Shown: positions 24,676 through 33,357 of the stretch, one piece after another
How positions within the stretch are numbered: the stretch's first letter is position 1
How the letters are laid out: every line of letters begins with the position of its first letter
From: Bacillus solimangrovi
GTDB lineage: Bacteria; Bacillota; Bacilli; Bacillales; Bacillaceae_N
DNA length: 40,425 nucleotides
Assembly: GCF_001742425.1 (NCBI RefSeq)
Contig: NZ_MJEH01000026.1
Coordinates: 1 to 40,425, forward strand
Direction: 5' to 3'
The notes under the pieces: model-generated
Databases searched by the model: none
What the model was told of the DNA's origin: nothing
What the model saw: the letters and a program-made list of their open reading frames with translations, nothing else
Made by a program: the position numbers and the translations under genes

Positions 24676-25094
24676 TGATTGGACAAATCCTTAATGAAGC
24701 ATATGCAAACAATATTATATTAGAACACAACGATAATAAATTGAAGCTTATCTATAAAGAAGGTGTGCTTTCAGAGCATTTGAAATACGAAATAAAACAG
24801 AATAAAAAGTTCATTTTAGAAAGGTTACGAGAAAATCAGCTTGCAAGTGATAAAGGATTTCTCATCTACAATCATGGTGACTTATATGAATATCGGTACG
24901 GTTTCGGAGCTTACTTATATATTGAACGAGAGCACAATAATAAAGTAAGTGCATGGCGAGCAAATTACCCAAAAGATGACAACAAGCCGAATCGAATCAT
25001 CTATCTTGTGAAGAATACAACGTTTGGACATGCATTCACAAAAGCAGTCGGATTTATCGATTGGTTAAAACGAAAGAAACGTGACGCCTTTTAA
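24675..25094 (+). CDS. Primase-linked protein with TubC-like N-terminal domain
   Basis: A 139-residue protein. Residues 1-50 (NIILEHNDNKLKLIYKEG..LKYEIKQNKKFILERLREN) resemble the TubC N-terminal docking domain seen next to prim-pol proteins in mobile elements. Residues 55-139 form a small domain with YRYGFGAYLYIERE and a basic end. Its ATG overlaps the stop of the primase gene by one base (TAATG), with GAGGAGG inside the primase gene, so translation is coupled and the two probably work together. Confidence 0.75.
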   Translation: MIGQILNEAYANNIILEHNDNKLKLIYKEGVLSEHLKYEIKQNKKFILERLRENQLASDKGFLIYNHGDLYEYRYGFGAYLYIEREHNNKVSAWRANYPKDDNKPNRIIYLVKNTTFGHAFTKAVGFIDWLKRKKRDAF

Positions 25095-25096
25095 CA

Positions 25097-25130
25097 TAAA
25101 AAAATACTGTCACTTCAAATGAAGGACAGT
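25097..25130 (-). terminator. Hairpin with a T-run on the minus strand
   Basis: ACTGTC..CTTC (25106-25116) pairs with GAAG.GACAGT (25121-25130), one bulged A. An A-run precedes it, so it would work best for minus-strand transcripts. Confidence 0.55.
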
Positions 25131-25267
25131 TGCGAAATAATGAACATGTTATTTGTGAAGGGTAATTCGATTATAACCCTAAGTTACAGAATATTCAATC
25201 TATTATATAAAATGGATATTAAATAAAGTGACGCTATGTGAATGTCCTCTACTGAAGGCTAGTTGAC

Positions 25268-25332
25268 AAGTGAAAAAGTTTGATGAACCAATAAATGTTG
25301 AGTTAAGAAGTAGCCAAGGCTGCTTCTTTTTT
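25268..25332 (+). other. Orphan gene-start and terminator module with no gene between
   Basis: AAGTGAAAAAGTTTG (25268-25282) is the same 15 bases found at the ribosome binding site of the gene at 26372. It is followed by a hairpin AAGAAGTAGCC/GGCTGCTTCTT (25305-25328) and T7. Between them there is no frame, so a small gene seems to have been lost. The rest of 25131-25475 holds no gene. Confidence 0.5.
25305..25332 (+). terminator. Terminator, copy 1 of a recurring type
   Basis: AAGAAGTAGCC pairs with GGCTGCTTCTT (one wobble), 2-base loop, then T7. The arms and T-run resemble those at 28557 and 30964. Confidence 0.85.
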
Positions 25333-25357
25333 TAGTGACGATGAATATCTTCCATTA

Positions 25358-25383
25358 TTTCAGATGAATTAAGTAGTGGGTCA
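25358..25383 (+). repeat. Direct repeat A, copy 1
   Basis: TTTCAGATGAATTAAGTAGT followed by GGGTCA; 22 or so of 26 bases match copy 2 at 26266-26291, so the lipoprotein gene lies between two copies about 900 bases apart. Confidence 0.6.
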
Positions 25384-25475
25384 CTTGTAAATCACAGATA
25401 ATTATAGGAAACAAAAAAATAGAAAGACAAAACTGTAAATACTTTTATCTAGTAATACTTTGTTCATTTGATAGC

Positions 25476-25502
25476 AAAAAAAATCACTCTTTTAAATAGA
25501 GT
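25476..25502 (-). terminator. Terminator overlapping the end of the lipoprotein gene
   Basis: Minus strand ACTCT (25498-25502), 7-base loop, AGAGT (25486-25490), then T8. It overlaps the stop codon. Confidence 0.65.
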
Positions 25503-26098
25503 AAATCACTATGTATGTTCGATAAAGAGTCATATAGAACTTGTGAATCATCCTTTAAATTGTTAATTAAATTTTGTACATCTGAAAGAGTATTTTCTCT
25601 TAACACTTGATTAGGCCTTCCGACTAGGTTATAAAAATTTAAATCATGAGAAGCAACGCTAGAAGGGTTAATTTGGTCTTCAATCTTTTTTAAAAGATTA
25701 GAAGGTAATTTTTCTTTTTCGAATTCATTGTAAACAATAATTTCAGATAATAAGTAAGTAGACCCATGTAAATTGCGAATGATGGTATCTATTATTTTTA
25801 TGTCCTCTTCTGATAGGTAAAGGAACAAATTTTCTCTCATGATTGTATTTGCTTGGTTATAAAGACCATATGACTTAAACGTTAACTGTACCCCTTCAGA
25901 TAACCCTCTAAGATATTCGTTACTTTGATTTTCTTGAAACGCATCTCTTACTATAGAATAAAAATTTCCTTCAAATTCGAAAAATTCAGTGTAATTCCAG
26001 GCAATTGCTGCAGTATAGTCTGAATCTGTTGATTTTGTCGAAACCAATGAACATGCGGGAAGAAACAATATACAAAAGGATAAGATCACATTTCTCAA
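25484..26098 (-). CDS. Unrecognised lipoprotein
   Basis: A 204-residue protein with a lipoprotein signal peptide: MRNVILSFCILFLPACS, lipobox LPAC with Cys16. It would be lipid-anchored on the outer face of the membrane. The mature part is mostly helical and acidic, with an aromatic FFEFEGNFYSIVRDAF block and a heptad-like C-terminus. It lies on the minus strand among plus-strand genes, flanked on both sides by similar 25-base repeats (25358 and 26266). Not recognised. Confidence 0.65.
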   Translation of the reverse strand: MRNVILSFCILFLPACSLVSTKSTDSDYTAAIAWNYTEFFEFEGNFYSIVRDAFQENQSNEYLRGLSEGVQLTFKSYGLYNQANTIMRENLFLYLSEEDIKIIDTIIRNLHGSTYLLSEIIVYNEFEKEKLPSNLLKKIEDQINPSSVASHDLNFYNLVGRPNQVLRENTLSDVQNLINNLKDDSQVLYDSLSNIHSDLLYLKE

Positions 26099-26265
26099 AA
26101 TGAATCACCACTTAATTTAAGTATGGAAAGGCTCTTTATAATAAATTATAATACAATAATTGGGATTAATGTAAAAAATAAATGTTAAATATTATTTAAG
26201 TGTGCATCAAATAAAAATAACTTACTTAGATAGAAGAAAGAAAAAAGATCATTACATCTATTTAT

Positions 26266-26291
26266 TTTCAGATGAAATAAGTAGTCAGTCA
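26266..26291 (+). repeat. Direct repeat A, copy 2
   Basis: TTTTCAGATGAAATAAGTAG followed by TCAGTCA. See copy 1. Confidence 0.6.
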
Positions 26292-26371
26292 TTTAAAGTA
26301 TGATGAATCATTAGCAAACCTAGTATAGTTAATTAATGTTGAAATAAAGTGAAAAAGTTTGGGGGAGAACA

Positions 26372-26767
26372 ATGAAAATGTTTGAGAAAGTATCACCAAA
26401 AAGAGGAGCAATACACGGCATCATCGTTTTTACGATTGTGATGTCTTTCAATTCTTTTGTGCAGCTATACAAACCTAATAATTCATTAGACCTTTATCAA
26501 TTAATAAGGTTTGCTGATGATTTCGAAGAGGCACAATCTCTCATGTTAGATGGCTATGAGGATAATTTTAGAAAGGAAGACTTTGAAGCTATTCAGAATT
26601 CGTTTTCAACAGATCGTATAAGTCAATTCACCCTCATTCAATATCGAAATAAATCCTATCTCATCGAAACTTCACCAGGCACAAACCGTATCCAAACGTT
26701 AAAGATACTTGCAGTAGAAGAGCTACCAACAGAAATAAGAGATTATTTCCTTGAAATTAGACCATAA
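26372..26767 (+). CDS. Unrecognised membrane-anchored protein, 131 residues
   Basis: N-terminal basic stretch, one membrane helix at about residues 14-31 (AIHGIIVFTIVMSFNSFV), then an acidic, mostly helical domain on the outside ending in a short beta part (FTLIQYRNKSYLIETSPG). GGGGGAGAAC is a strong ribosome binding site. It is the first of three consecutive plus-strand genes for proteins of this design. Not recognised. Confidence 0.6.
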   Translation: MKMFEKVSPKRGAIHGIIVFTIVMSFNSFVQLYKPNNSLDLYQLIRFADDFEEAQSLMLDGYEDNFRKEDFEAIQNSFSTDRISQFTLIQYRNKSYLIETSPGTNRIQTLKILAVEELPTEIRDYFLEIRP

Positions 26768-26834
26768 TGTTCATTGCTCTAGCCAATGACAACGTTTCTT
26801 ATTAATTCACAAGTCTTTATGGGGGAGTGTTAAT

Positions 26835-27407
26835 TTGAAACAAAAACGATTTAGTGTGAAAAACGTACTGGCTGTTTTTGGGGTATTATTTTTTATCATG
26901 ATAATGGGAGCTTATTTGACAAATGAGAAAAAAGATATTTTATATATTCGTCATAATCTAGATAAATTTCACACAGAAACAGTTCCTTATCACGATGAAA
27001 TTGAGTTTACATTAAAAACAGATGAAGTTATTCATGGAATTGATAAACCAATAAAAATAACATCAATCTATGATACGGATGTTTATGTAACAGAAGTAAG
27101 AGAAAAAAAGAATCATATCTATGTAGTTCTAGGATTTGATAGCCACATTAATTGGCAGGGAGGAACGATGCTTAGTTTCTTTCGTTTAAATGATGATGAC
27201 TATTATACTTTTTCTACAGGATTTATTGAGTTTGATGCTTATGATGAATATGGAGAAATAGGTGACTATGGTGGAGGTTTTGGAGATAACAGGGGTCAAT
27301 ATCAACAAGTCGGACATTATAATTTTGACAAAGAAGAATTTCTAAAGAGCAATGAATGGACGTTTGAAATTAGTGGTTTTCATTTATTGAATTACAGCGA
27401 AAAATAG
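26835..27407 (+). CDS. Unrecognised membrane-anchored protein, 190 residues
   Basis: TTG start after GGGGGAGTG. Residues 11-29 form a membrane helix; the outer domain is beta-rich with many Asp and Tyr (YDTDVYVTEVREKKNHIYVV, then FDAYDEYGEIGDYGGGFGDN, a Gly-rich acidic loop). The similar order (GGGGGAG site, basic N-terminus, one helix, outer domain) suggests a set with the neighbours. Not recognised. Confidence 0.6.
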   Translation: MKQKRFSVKNVLAVFGVLFFIMIMGAYLTNEKKDILYIRHNLDKFHTETVPYHDEIEFTLKTDEVIHGIDKPIKITSIYDTDVYVTEVREKKNHIYVVLGFDSHINWQGGTMLSFFRLNDDDYYTFSTGFIEFDAYDEYGEIGDYGGGFGDNRGQYQQVGHYNFDKEEFLKSNEWTFEISGFHLLNYSEK

Positions 27408-27580
27408 GTAGCAACGTTATTAGTTTAATAGTAGTGATTGTTTGAGATAGGGAGTCGCTTCTTTAGCTCTTTTTAGATAAAATTGGCAATGCTCTTTCTG
27501 GAAAATGTTCAAATCATTGTGAGAAAGCTGTGCTAACATTAACTGTGACATACATAAGAAATTGCACCTATGGAGTTGAC

Positions 27581-28075
27581 ATGATGAGAAAAATCGGAAT
27601 TTTTTTAGCTGCCGTACTTTTGGTCACGATATTAATTTGTTACAGTATTGAAATCAAAGATAAGCGGTTATTGGACATGAAAACGACTGAACATTACATT
27701 GTACAGCAAAATTTTGAGCAAATGAAGTATTTTAATCATAATGTAGCATTGTATATAGATGGTGAAATACCACTAGAGGCTGTTGATGTTGGTAGTACTT
27801 ATCTGTTAAATTCATATTCTCAGTTTGTTGCACAAATATTTTCACAAGGTTTACAAGAGTCTCAAGACTTTAAAGAAATTGATTATATTTGGCGTTATTC
27901 GTATTTCAATATTACTATAAATGAAGATTCTACTGAAGAAGACTTAAAAAAATTGCAAAAGATAGAGGCCCAATTCCTTGAAATTGAAAATCGAATTAAT
28001 AATGAAATTGAAATGCTAACTGAGAAGATTAGAAATTATTGGTGGGCTGGAAATCGTTATAGAAGTTTTTCATAA
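27581..28075 (+). CDS. Unrecognised membrane-anchored protein, 164 residues
   Basis: ATG 27581 (or 27584) after TGGAG at 27571-27575; the in-frame start at 27530 has no binding site. A membrane helix lies at about residues 4-22. The outer domain is helical and ends with a coiled-coil-like stretch and RNYWWAGNRYRSFS. Not recognised. Confidence 0.55.
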   Translation: MMRKIGIFLAAVLLVTILICYSIEIKDKRLLDMKTTEHYIVQQNFEQMKYFNHNVALYIDGEIPLEAVDVGSTYLLNSYSQFVAQIFSQGLQESQDFKEIDYIWRYSYFNITINEDSTEEDLKKLQKIEAQFLEIENRINNEIEMLTEKIRNYWWAGNRYRSFS

Positions 28076-28139
28076 ATGTTGAGCGACTGTGTGCTTAGAC
28101 AATTGTTTTTTTGCTAGTAGTCAGTATAACTCTTGAGAA

Positions 28140-28547
28140 AAGGTGGTTAACGAAAGGGAACGTTTTATATGAAAAGAAAGATCAGCAATGGTCTCGAAAC
28201 GTCCTACTACCTGTTGAAAGTGATGAAGTTTTAAAAAAACAATTGCAGGTGCGATAAGCATTGGGACAGAATTTCTATAGTAAATGGAATGTAATATTAC
28301 GGATATAACACCACATTACTCAAAAGAAACAGGATATGAAAGTTATGGTGAAATTATTGTAGGTTCAAGTAATGTTTGGACTATAAAAACATTCAGAATG
28401 GCTCTTTAAAATGTAACAACAAGTAGTGCAAAATTACATCGAATATTTGAATTAACGATTAAGAAACACGCACTAAGTACATGCTTTGAGGATTTGAGTG
28501 AAGGCAAGCTGAATCCATTGAAAGTCTTTGTTGAATACGAAGTTTAA
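28140..28547 (+). pseudogene. Decayed gene
   Basis: One frame from ATG 28284 to TAA 28547 has a single internal TAA at 28407-28409 and otherwise reads like protein (HYSKETGYESYGEIIVGSSN, VWTIKTFRMAL, then AKLHRIFELTIKKHALSTCF). Upstream, another frame reads NVLYEKKDQQWSRNVLLPVE (from about 28159). At least one frameshift and one stop separate the parts, and a terminator of the local type follows at 28557. No family recognised. The remainder of 28076-28698 has no gene. Confidence 0.5.
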
Positions 28548-28556
28548 GCTTAGGTG

Positions 28557-28586
28557 AAGAAGTAGTTTATGCTGCTTCTTTTTTTG
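28557..28586 (+). terminator. Terminator, copy 2 of a recurring type
   Basis: AAGAAGTAG (28557-28565) pairs with CTGCTTCTT (28572-28580), one wobble, then T-run. Confidence 0.85.
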
Positions 28587-28731
28587 TACTCAGACATCTA
28601 GCCTTATTCAACTACTAACATAATTTATATTTATGTAATTGATAGTGTTAATGATAATTGTAGACACAGCTAAAACAAAAGAAGGGATTTTATGAGAATT
28701 GTTGAATGTAGCTGTGTTAGGGGGAAGAGTA

Positions 28732-29943
28732 ATGCAAGTTATTGTAAGCTTTTTAGAGAGTTTTAAGTCAACTTTCGGTGTTTATTGGGATTTTTTACTG
28801 CTATTATTCGGTGCACTAATACCAGGAGTTGTAAAGGTTGCAACTACAAAATTCAAGAGATTATTAGTAAGAATTAGATTAAAAAATTTATCAGATATTG
28901 AAGATTTAAATGTAATCAGAATATGTAGTGGAACTCCAAATTATGATTACAATGATATACATACTAAAGTTGCTGATAAAAAACTATTCATCGGTTTCCC
29001 AAAAGAATTGCGTAATAAAGTTTTAGAGCATGATGAGAAGTTTGAATTACATGATGATTTTTCATTTGACGGTAGTAATACCTTTGAGGATATTACTCAA
29101 AAGACAGAAATTGGTAATTTTAAAGAATTAATAGACAAACATCGAATGATAGTAGCGAATGAATTTGTTGCTCGAACAAATGGCTGCCTATTTAATAGAC
29201 CTAAATTTGGTGTGTATAAAATAAATTATGAATTAAGAAAAGGGAATGATGAAGTACCTGAAATAAGAATAGATTTCTTTGAGACTGATTATTTTACACA
29301 TAGAGTATTCAGGTCTATCTATCATGAATTAAAATCACAAAATCATCCTGTTTCTCAAGTTAATCAAGAAAATATTAAGGAATACCTTAATAAGTATAAT
29401 TCATTTACTACATCTATGGGTGTCAATGCATTTGTAATAACAGAATCAAAATTGGGTGAGAGCATCATTTTTAGTAAACGATCCTCTAATGCAGCTTATT
29501 CTGAAAATAAATTTAAATATAATTCTACGGTAATGGAAGGAATCTCTCAAACAGATTTAGATACTTATGAAAAAAGAGTATCGCTTCAGTTAGCCGTAGA
29601 AAGAGCTTTAACAGAAGAATTAGGTTTATCAAAAGATCACCAAAGCAAGCATGATACGAAAATAGAATTTTGTGACTTTTTCTTAGAAAAGAATTACTTT
29701 GAAATTGGTTTAACTTCTATAGTAAGGATGGACGCTGTTTTTGAAGAATCTATTAGTGACTTACCTGGAAAAGACAAAGAATTAGAAATTAGTAAGCTTC
29801 ATCCTGTGAAAAAAAGTAAAGCTACAATTGAAAAATTTATAAAAGATGTCGACATTTATCCACAAGGATTATTTACTTTGAAAATGGTATGTGCGCGAGA
29901 CATGATCTTTATTAATATTAAAAAGAAGTACATAAATAAATGA
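28732..29943 (+). CDS. Membrane-anchored protein with a Nudix-like motif
   Basis: A 403-residue protein. ATG 28732 follows GGGGGAAG at 28720-28727; an in-frame TTG at 28699 has no site. Residues 18-38 form a membrane helix (VYWDFLLLLFGALIPGVV), with a basic linker (KFKRLLVRIRLKN) pointing to the cytoplasm. The large soluble part contains RVSLQLAVERALTEELGLS; RALTEELGL (291-299) resembles the REUXEEXGU core of the Nudix box, with Ala in place of the first Glu. Membrane-bound Nudix-like domains occur in predicted anti-phage effector systems, but the degenerate motif makes this only a suggestion. Confidence 0.6.
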   Translation: MQVIVSFLESFKSTFGVYWDFLLLLFGALIPGVVKVATTKFKRLLVRIRLKNLSDIEDLNVIRICSGTPNYDYNDIHTKVADKKLFIGFPKELRNKVLEHDEKFELHDDFSFDGSNTFEDITQKTEIGNFKELIDKHRMIVANEFVARTNGCLFNRPKFGVYKINYELRKGNDEVPEIRIDFFETDYFTHRVFRSIYHELKSQNHPVSQVNQENIKEYLNKYNSFTTSMGVNAFVITESKLGESIIFSKRSSNAAYSENKFKYNSTVMEGISQTDLDTYEKRVSLQLAVERALTEELGLSKDHQSKHDTKIEFCDFFLEKNYFEIGLTSIVRMDAVFEESISDLPGKDKELEISKLHPVKKSKATIEKFIKDVDIYPQGLFTLKMVCARDMIFINIKKKYINK

Positions 29944-30240
29944 TAGAAATAAACACTTACAAGAAATAAGTTCATTAGATTAAATGTATAAGATATTTTT
30001 AAGGACTTATGAAAAATTAAGATCATTGTGTGGTCAAAATTATAGAAGTTTTGTTAAGGAGTATTCTCTAAGTCTCTGGAGTGGGTTATGTCACTTACTC
30101 AGTTGATATTGTGGGAGTACTCCTCTCTTTTTATATAGAAGTAGGGCTTTTAATTAAAAATGAATTTTCCAAAATAATTTTAAAACGCTAAAGAGCTTCA
30201 TCGTACATGTGAGATGGATGAAGGTAATTTAAAATAACCG
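29944..30240. other. Gap with a possible long hairpin
   Basis: GGAGTATTCTC (about 30058-30068) can pair with GGGAGTACTCC (about 30113-30123), with a loop of some 45 bases, followed by TCTCTTTTTATA. It may be the terminator of the preceding gene. No frame recognised. Confidence 0.4.
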
Positions 30241-30264
30241 AAATGACTTAGGAGGGAAAATACA

Positions 30265-30939
30265 ATGAAAAAGATATTCATGTTATTTAGCTCATTAACT
30301 ATGAGTGCTTTTCTTCTTACAGCATGTACGAGCGAAGTAATTTCTACAGAGGATTATTCCAATTTGAAACAAGAGAATGAAAAGTTACAAGAGAAGAATA
30401 AGGAAATGAACGAAGAGATTGAAAGTTATAAAGAGCAAATCGAAGAATTAAAACGATTGAACGAGAAGATCCTTACATCAAATAATGAAGTAATAAAAGA
30501 TGATTTCAGAGACCTTATCTTAGATGGACAGAAACGTTTCTTTCATGTTTCAAATGGAGGTGAGGTAACAGAAGATAAAACTTTTGAATATGACGGCATG
30601 GTTTATCGATATTTAGGTGATGATTTAAAAACTGAAGATAAGCTCATTGCTTATCTAGAAGTGGCTTACACTCCCACAATGGCTCGTGAATTAATCAAAA
30701 GAAAAGAAATTATCGAATATAATGGTTGGATGGCACAACCAGATGCCGATTATGGAAGCCTTCTAGAATGGGATAAGTTACTCTATAAGGGGATTGAATT
30801 AGATGGGACATCTATTTTGTTAACACTTCATGTACCATTTGGTGATAGGGGAGACTTTTCAGAAGAGACAGTTGAATTAAAGTATGAAGAAGGCATGGGC
30901 TGGCTTCTTAATTCACATCATTATAAAGAAAAGCATTGA
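30265..30939 (+). CDS. Lipoprotein with coiled coil and IseA-like domain
   Basis: A 224-residue lipoprotein: signal MKKIFMLFSSLTMSAFLLTAC with lipobox LTAC (Cys21). Residues 30-75 form a coiled coil (KQENEKLQEKNKEMNEEIES). Residues 85-224 resemble the IseA/YoeB fold: VYRYLGDDLKTEDKLIAYLE, then ARELIKR, GWMAQPDADYGSLLEWDK and LTLHVPFGD. IseA of B. subtilis is secreted and inhibits cell-wall DL-endopeptidases (LytE, LytF, CwlS, CwlO). A version on a lipid anchor would limit wall lysis near the membrane. The family link is by remembered motifs. AGGAGGG precedes the ATG. Confidence 0.7.
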   Translation: MKKIFMLFSSLTMSAFLLTACTSEVISTEDYSNLKQENEKLQEKNKEMNEEIESYKEQIEELKRLNEKILTSNNEVIKDDFRDLILDGQKRFFHVSNGGEVTEDKTFEYDGMVYRYLGDDLKTEDKLIAYLEVAYTPTMARELIKRKEIIEYNGWMAQPDADYGSLLEWDKLLYKGIELDGTSILLTLHVPFGDRGDFSEETVELKYEEGMGWLLNSHHYKEKH

Positions 30940-30963
30940 TAGGATTTAAGAATGTTAGATCAT

Positions 30964-30989
30964 GAAGTGGTTTATACTGCTTCTTTTTT
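30964..30989 (+). terminator. Terminator, copy 3 of a recurring type
   Basis: GAAGTGGT (30964-30971) pairs with ACTGCTTC (30976-30983), two wobbles, then T-run. Confidence 0.8.
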
Positions 30990-31086
30990 TCTGATTAGAT
31001 CTTTAAAAAGTTCCTGTTAAAAAACTGGAAATTTTTCCGCGCAAACTGAATATTATCTAATATGAAATAATATTGGAGTTGAAAAA

Positions 31087-31323
31087 ATGAAAAAAATATT
31101 ATTATCTTTATTAGGCGGTTCAATTGTAGGTGGAATTATTTGTTACATATTTTTAGATTATCAGAACTCAAATTATATAATTCGACACTATTATGGTAGT
31201 CCCACCTTTGAAGTTAGGGAATTGGATTATGACTATTTATTCAATGCAACTGTGATCATAGTATTCTCTTCTATTTTGATTTCTTTAATATGGTCATTCT
31301 TTGAAAAGAAGTCAGGAAAATAA
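31087..31323 (+). CDS. Small two-helix membrane protein, 78 residues
   Basis: Membrane helices at about residues 4-22 and 52-70, joined by a polar loop of 30 residues rich in Tyr (YIIRHYYGSPTFEV), and a basic end. TGGAG lies 10 bases before the ATG. Not recognised. Confidence 0.5.
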   Translation: MKKILLSLLGGSIVGGIICYIFLDYQNSNYIIRHYYGSPTFEVRELDYDYLFNATVIIVFSSILISLIWSFFEKKSGK

Positions 31324-31610
31324 ACGCTATTTTGAAAATCCTCTCCTTTTATCTTTTCCTCCAATTTTATAGCTTTTCTATAAGTGATTTCTCAACATTT
31401 CATAGATTCACGTAAGAAGGTTTGAACACTATTAACGATACTTTGTAGATGAATAAAATACGAAGTAATTTTTCTAATAGATAAAGATGCGAAGGCTTAC
31501 TCAACAGTTAGAAGATCATTTAACTTTTTTTGAATTGATTGAGAAAGATTCATTTTTCAATTTGAGCAATCCGAATTTTTATGAGAAAATTGCCACTAGG
31601 TAAAAAACAC
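31324..31610. other. Gap without a gene
   Basis: About 290 AT-rich bases; no frame, clear hairpin or promoter recognised. Confidence 0.3.
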
Positions 31611-31626
31611 CATGGAGGAAAATTTT

Positions 31627-32985
31627 ATGAAAAAAAGCATAATGATTGGAGTTACACTATTAGCTCTATGTATGGGACAAACTGTACAAGCATCAGGTAT
31701 CACAGAATCAACGCCATTAGTAGCGGCTGCAACGAAAAAAGCAAATATTCAATTGAGTGATAGTAATGGACACTGGGCGCAAAGTGACATTGAGTTTATG
31801 GTTGAACAAGGTGTAATCGGAGGGTTTCCTGACGGGACGTTCAGACCAAACGATACAATCACTAGAGCTCAGTTTAGTAAAATTCTTGCTGGGTTAATGG
31901 GAGTTGAAAGCAACACGAAGTCGTTTAGTGATGTAAAAGGACACTGGGCTGAAGCCAACATCAACGGTTTAGTGAATGAAGGAGTCATTGAAAAGATTGA
32001 ATACCCTAATAGGTTTGAGCCAAACAAGGAAATTACACGTCTTGAGATCAGTAAAATGGTTGCAAGAGGTCTTGCTGAAGAAAGTTTACTTTGGAAGGAT
32101 GTATTAGAAGGTTTCGGAACACTTGAAGCTATTAAACTACCATTTAAAGACCAAGACGAAATGAATATATCGGACATGCCTTACATTGCATTAGCAAATA
32201 GTTCAGGCATCGTTGGCGGTTATCAAGATGGAACGTTTAAGGTAAACCGTTCAGCAACTAGAGCAGAAGCAACAGTAATGTTGAAGCGTTACTTAGATGC
32301 GAAGAACAAAAAGCCTGTATTAAGTGAGTTATTAGAGAAGTTTAAAGGTGAGCCAAACCTTCATCAGTTCTCTAAAGCAGAGTTAGAAAAGTATATTGAT
32401 AAAGAAGCAGATTTAGAGCGTTTGAGAAATACACCGATTGAGAATAAATGGCATCCAACCTTAGCAAAATCAAATACATTTATGGTTGAATCTTTAGGAT
32501 TCAATAGGGTAAATGACAGTTACTTCGAAAGTGCTTCGGGATTTATGAAGATTAATGAAAATCGTGATTATAGAACAATTGGACAAGAGTTTATTAATGA
32601 TATCCGTTACTATTTTAAATCGCCATTTACTTATAAGGAAAAGCATTACTCAGAGCATGAATTAGTGGATTTATTTGATGTATTTTTACAAGAAACAAAA
32701 GAGGAAAAACGGATTTCAGAAAGTCTCTATGTATCAGATCCATCTATGGTTCATCAAAAATATGAAGGTATGAGAGTTACTAACAGAGTAAGAGGAACTC
32801 AATACATTCGTTACACATCTGGAACCAATTTACCAGAGGGTGTGAAGTTGAACAAGTGGTATAAAAGGGACGTTGATGTAGTGTTAATAAATGGTGCAAC
32901 TAGGAGAGAATATATTACATGGGATTTTGCGATGAATGGTTTTAAAGAAATAGACGCTATTACATCGTATAAAGAAGTCAAATAA
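31627..32985 (+). CDS. S-layer-homology (SLH) domain surface protein
   Basis: A 452-residue exported protein. Signal peptide up to about residue 24 (VTLLALCMGQTVQA). Three SLH repeats follow: SDSNGHWAQSDIEFM..GFPDGTFRPNDTITRAQF, FSDVKGHWAEANINGLV, and MPYIALANSSGIVGGYQDGT, each ending in a T/S-R-x-E/Q helix. They bind pyruvylated wall polymer. The C-terminal 200 residues are polar and not recognised (FINDIRYYFKSPFTYKEKHY, YKRDVDVVLINGATRREY). ATG 31627 follows TGGAGG at 31613-31618. It is cargo of the element, next to other envelope genes. Confidence 0.88.
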   Translation: MKKSIMIGVTLLALCMGQTVQASGITESTPLVAAATKKANIQLSDSNGHWAQSDIEFMVEQGVIGGFPDGTFRPNDTITRAQFSKILAGLMGVESNTKSFSDVKGHWAEANINGLVNEGVIEKIEYPNRFEPNKEITRLEISKMVARGLAEESLLWKDVLEGFGTLEAIKLPFKDQDEMNISDMPYIALANSSGIVGGYQDGTFKVNRSATRAEATVMLKRYLDAKNKKPVLSELLEKFKGEPNLHQFSKAELEKYIDKEADLERLRNTPIENKWHPTLAKSNTFMVESLGFNRVNDSYFESASGFMKINENRDYRTIGQEFINDIRYYFKSPFTYKEKHYSEHELVDLFDVFLQETKEEKRISESLYVSDPSMVHQKYEGMRVTNRVRGTQYIRYTSGTNLPEGVKLNKWYKRDVDVVLINGATRREYITWDFAMNGFKEIDAITSYKEVK

Positions 32986-32988
32986 GAG

Positions 32989-33015
32989 AAGCGAGCTTTT
33001 AATAAGCTCGCTTTG
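32989..33015 (+). terminator. Terminator after the SLH gene
   Basis: AAGCGAGCTT (32989-32998) and AAGCTCGCTT (33004-33013) form a perfect 10-bp stem with a 5-base loop, ending in TTTG. Confidence 0.8.
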
Positions 33016-33343
33016 TCTATCGATAATCTAACTTTCTAAAACAACTTAGGTTATTGATAAACAAATTCTGATTATCAGTAATGCTTATGTTTTATAAATT
33101 GATAATTGTTCACTAGTGTAAAAAAATAAGATTTGAACAAATTTACATGTCTTACAAACACTCATTTTTTTTAAAAAAACATAAATCATTCTTCGATAAT
33201 ACGTTCAGTACCCTATTCTCAACACTAAAATAAAGATTTCACTAGTGATATACATATACTAATCCAAAACAAATTAATGCTAAAACATCCTATGGTAAAA
33301 TCTAATTAGAGAACTTTTATTTTCCATATAAAACAACTCAATA
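33016..33343. other. Gap without a gene
   Basis: About 330 AT-rich bases; only the AGGAGGAT of the next gene at its end is recognised. Confidence 0.3.
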
Positions 33344-33357
33344 TCAGGAGGATAAAA

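Noticed and set aside
22372-25094. Complete prophage
   Set aside because: Only replication and recombination genes are seen; no capsid, portal, terminase, tail or lysis gene in 20.5 kb.
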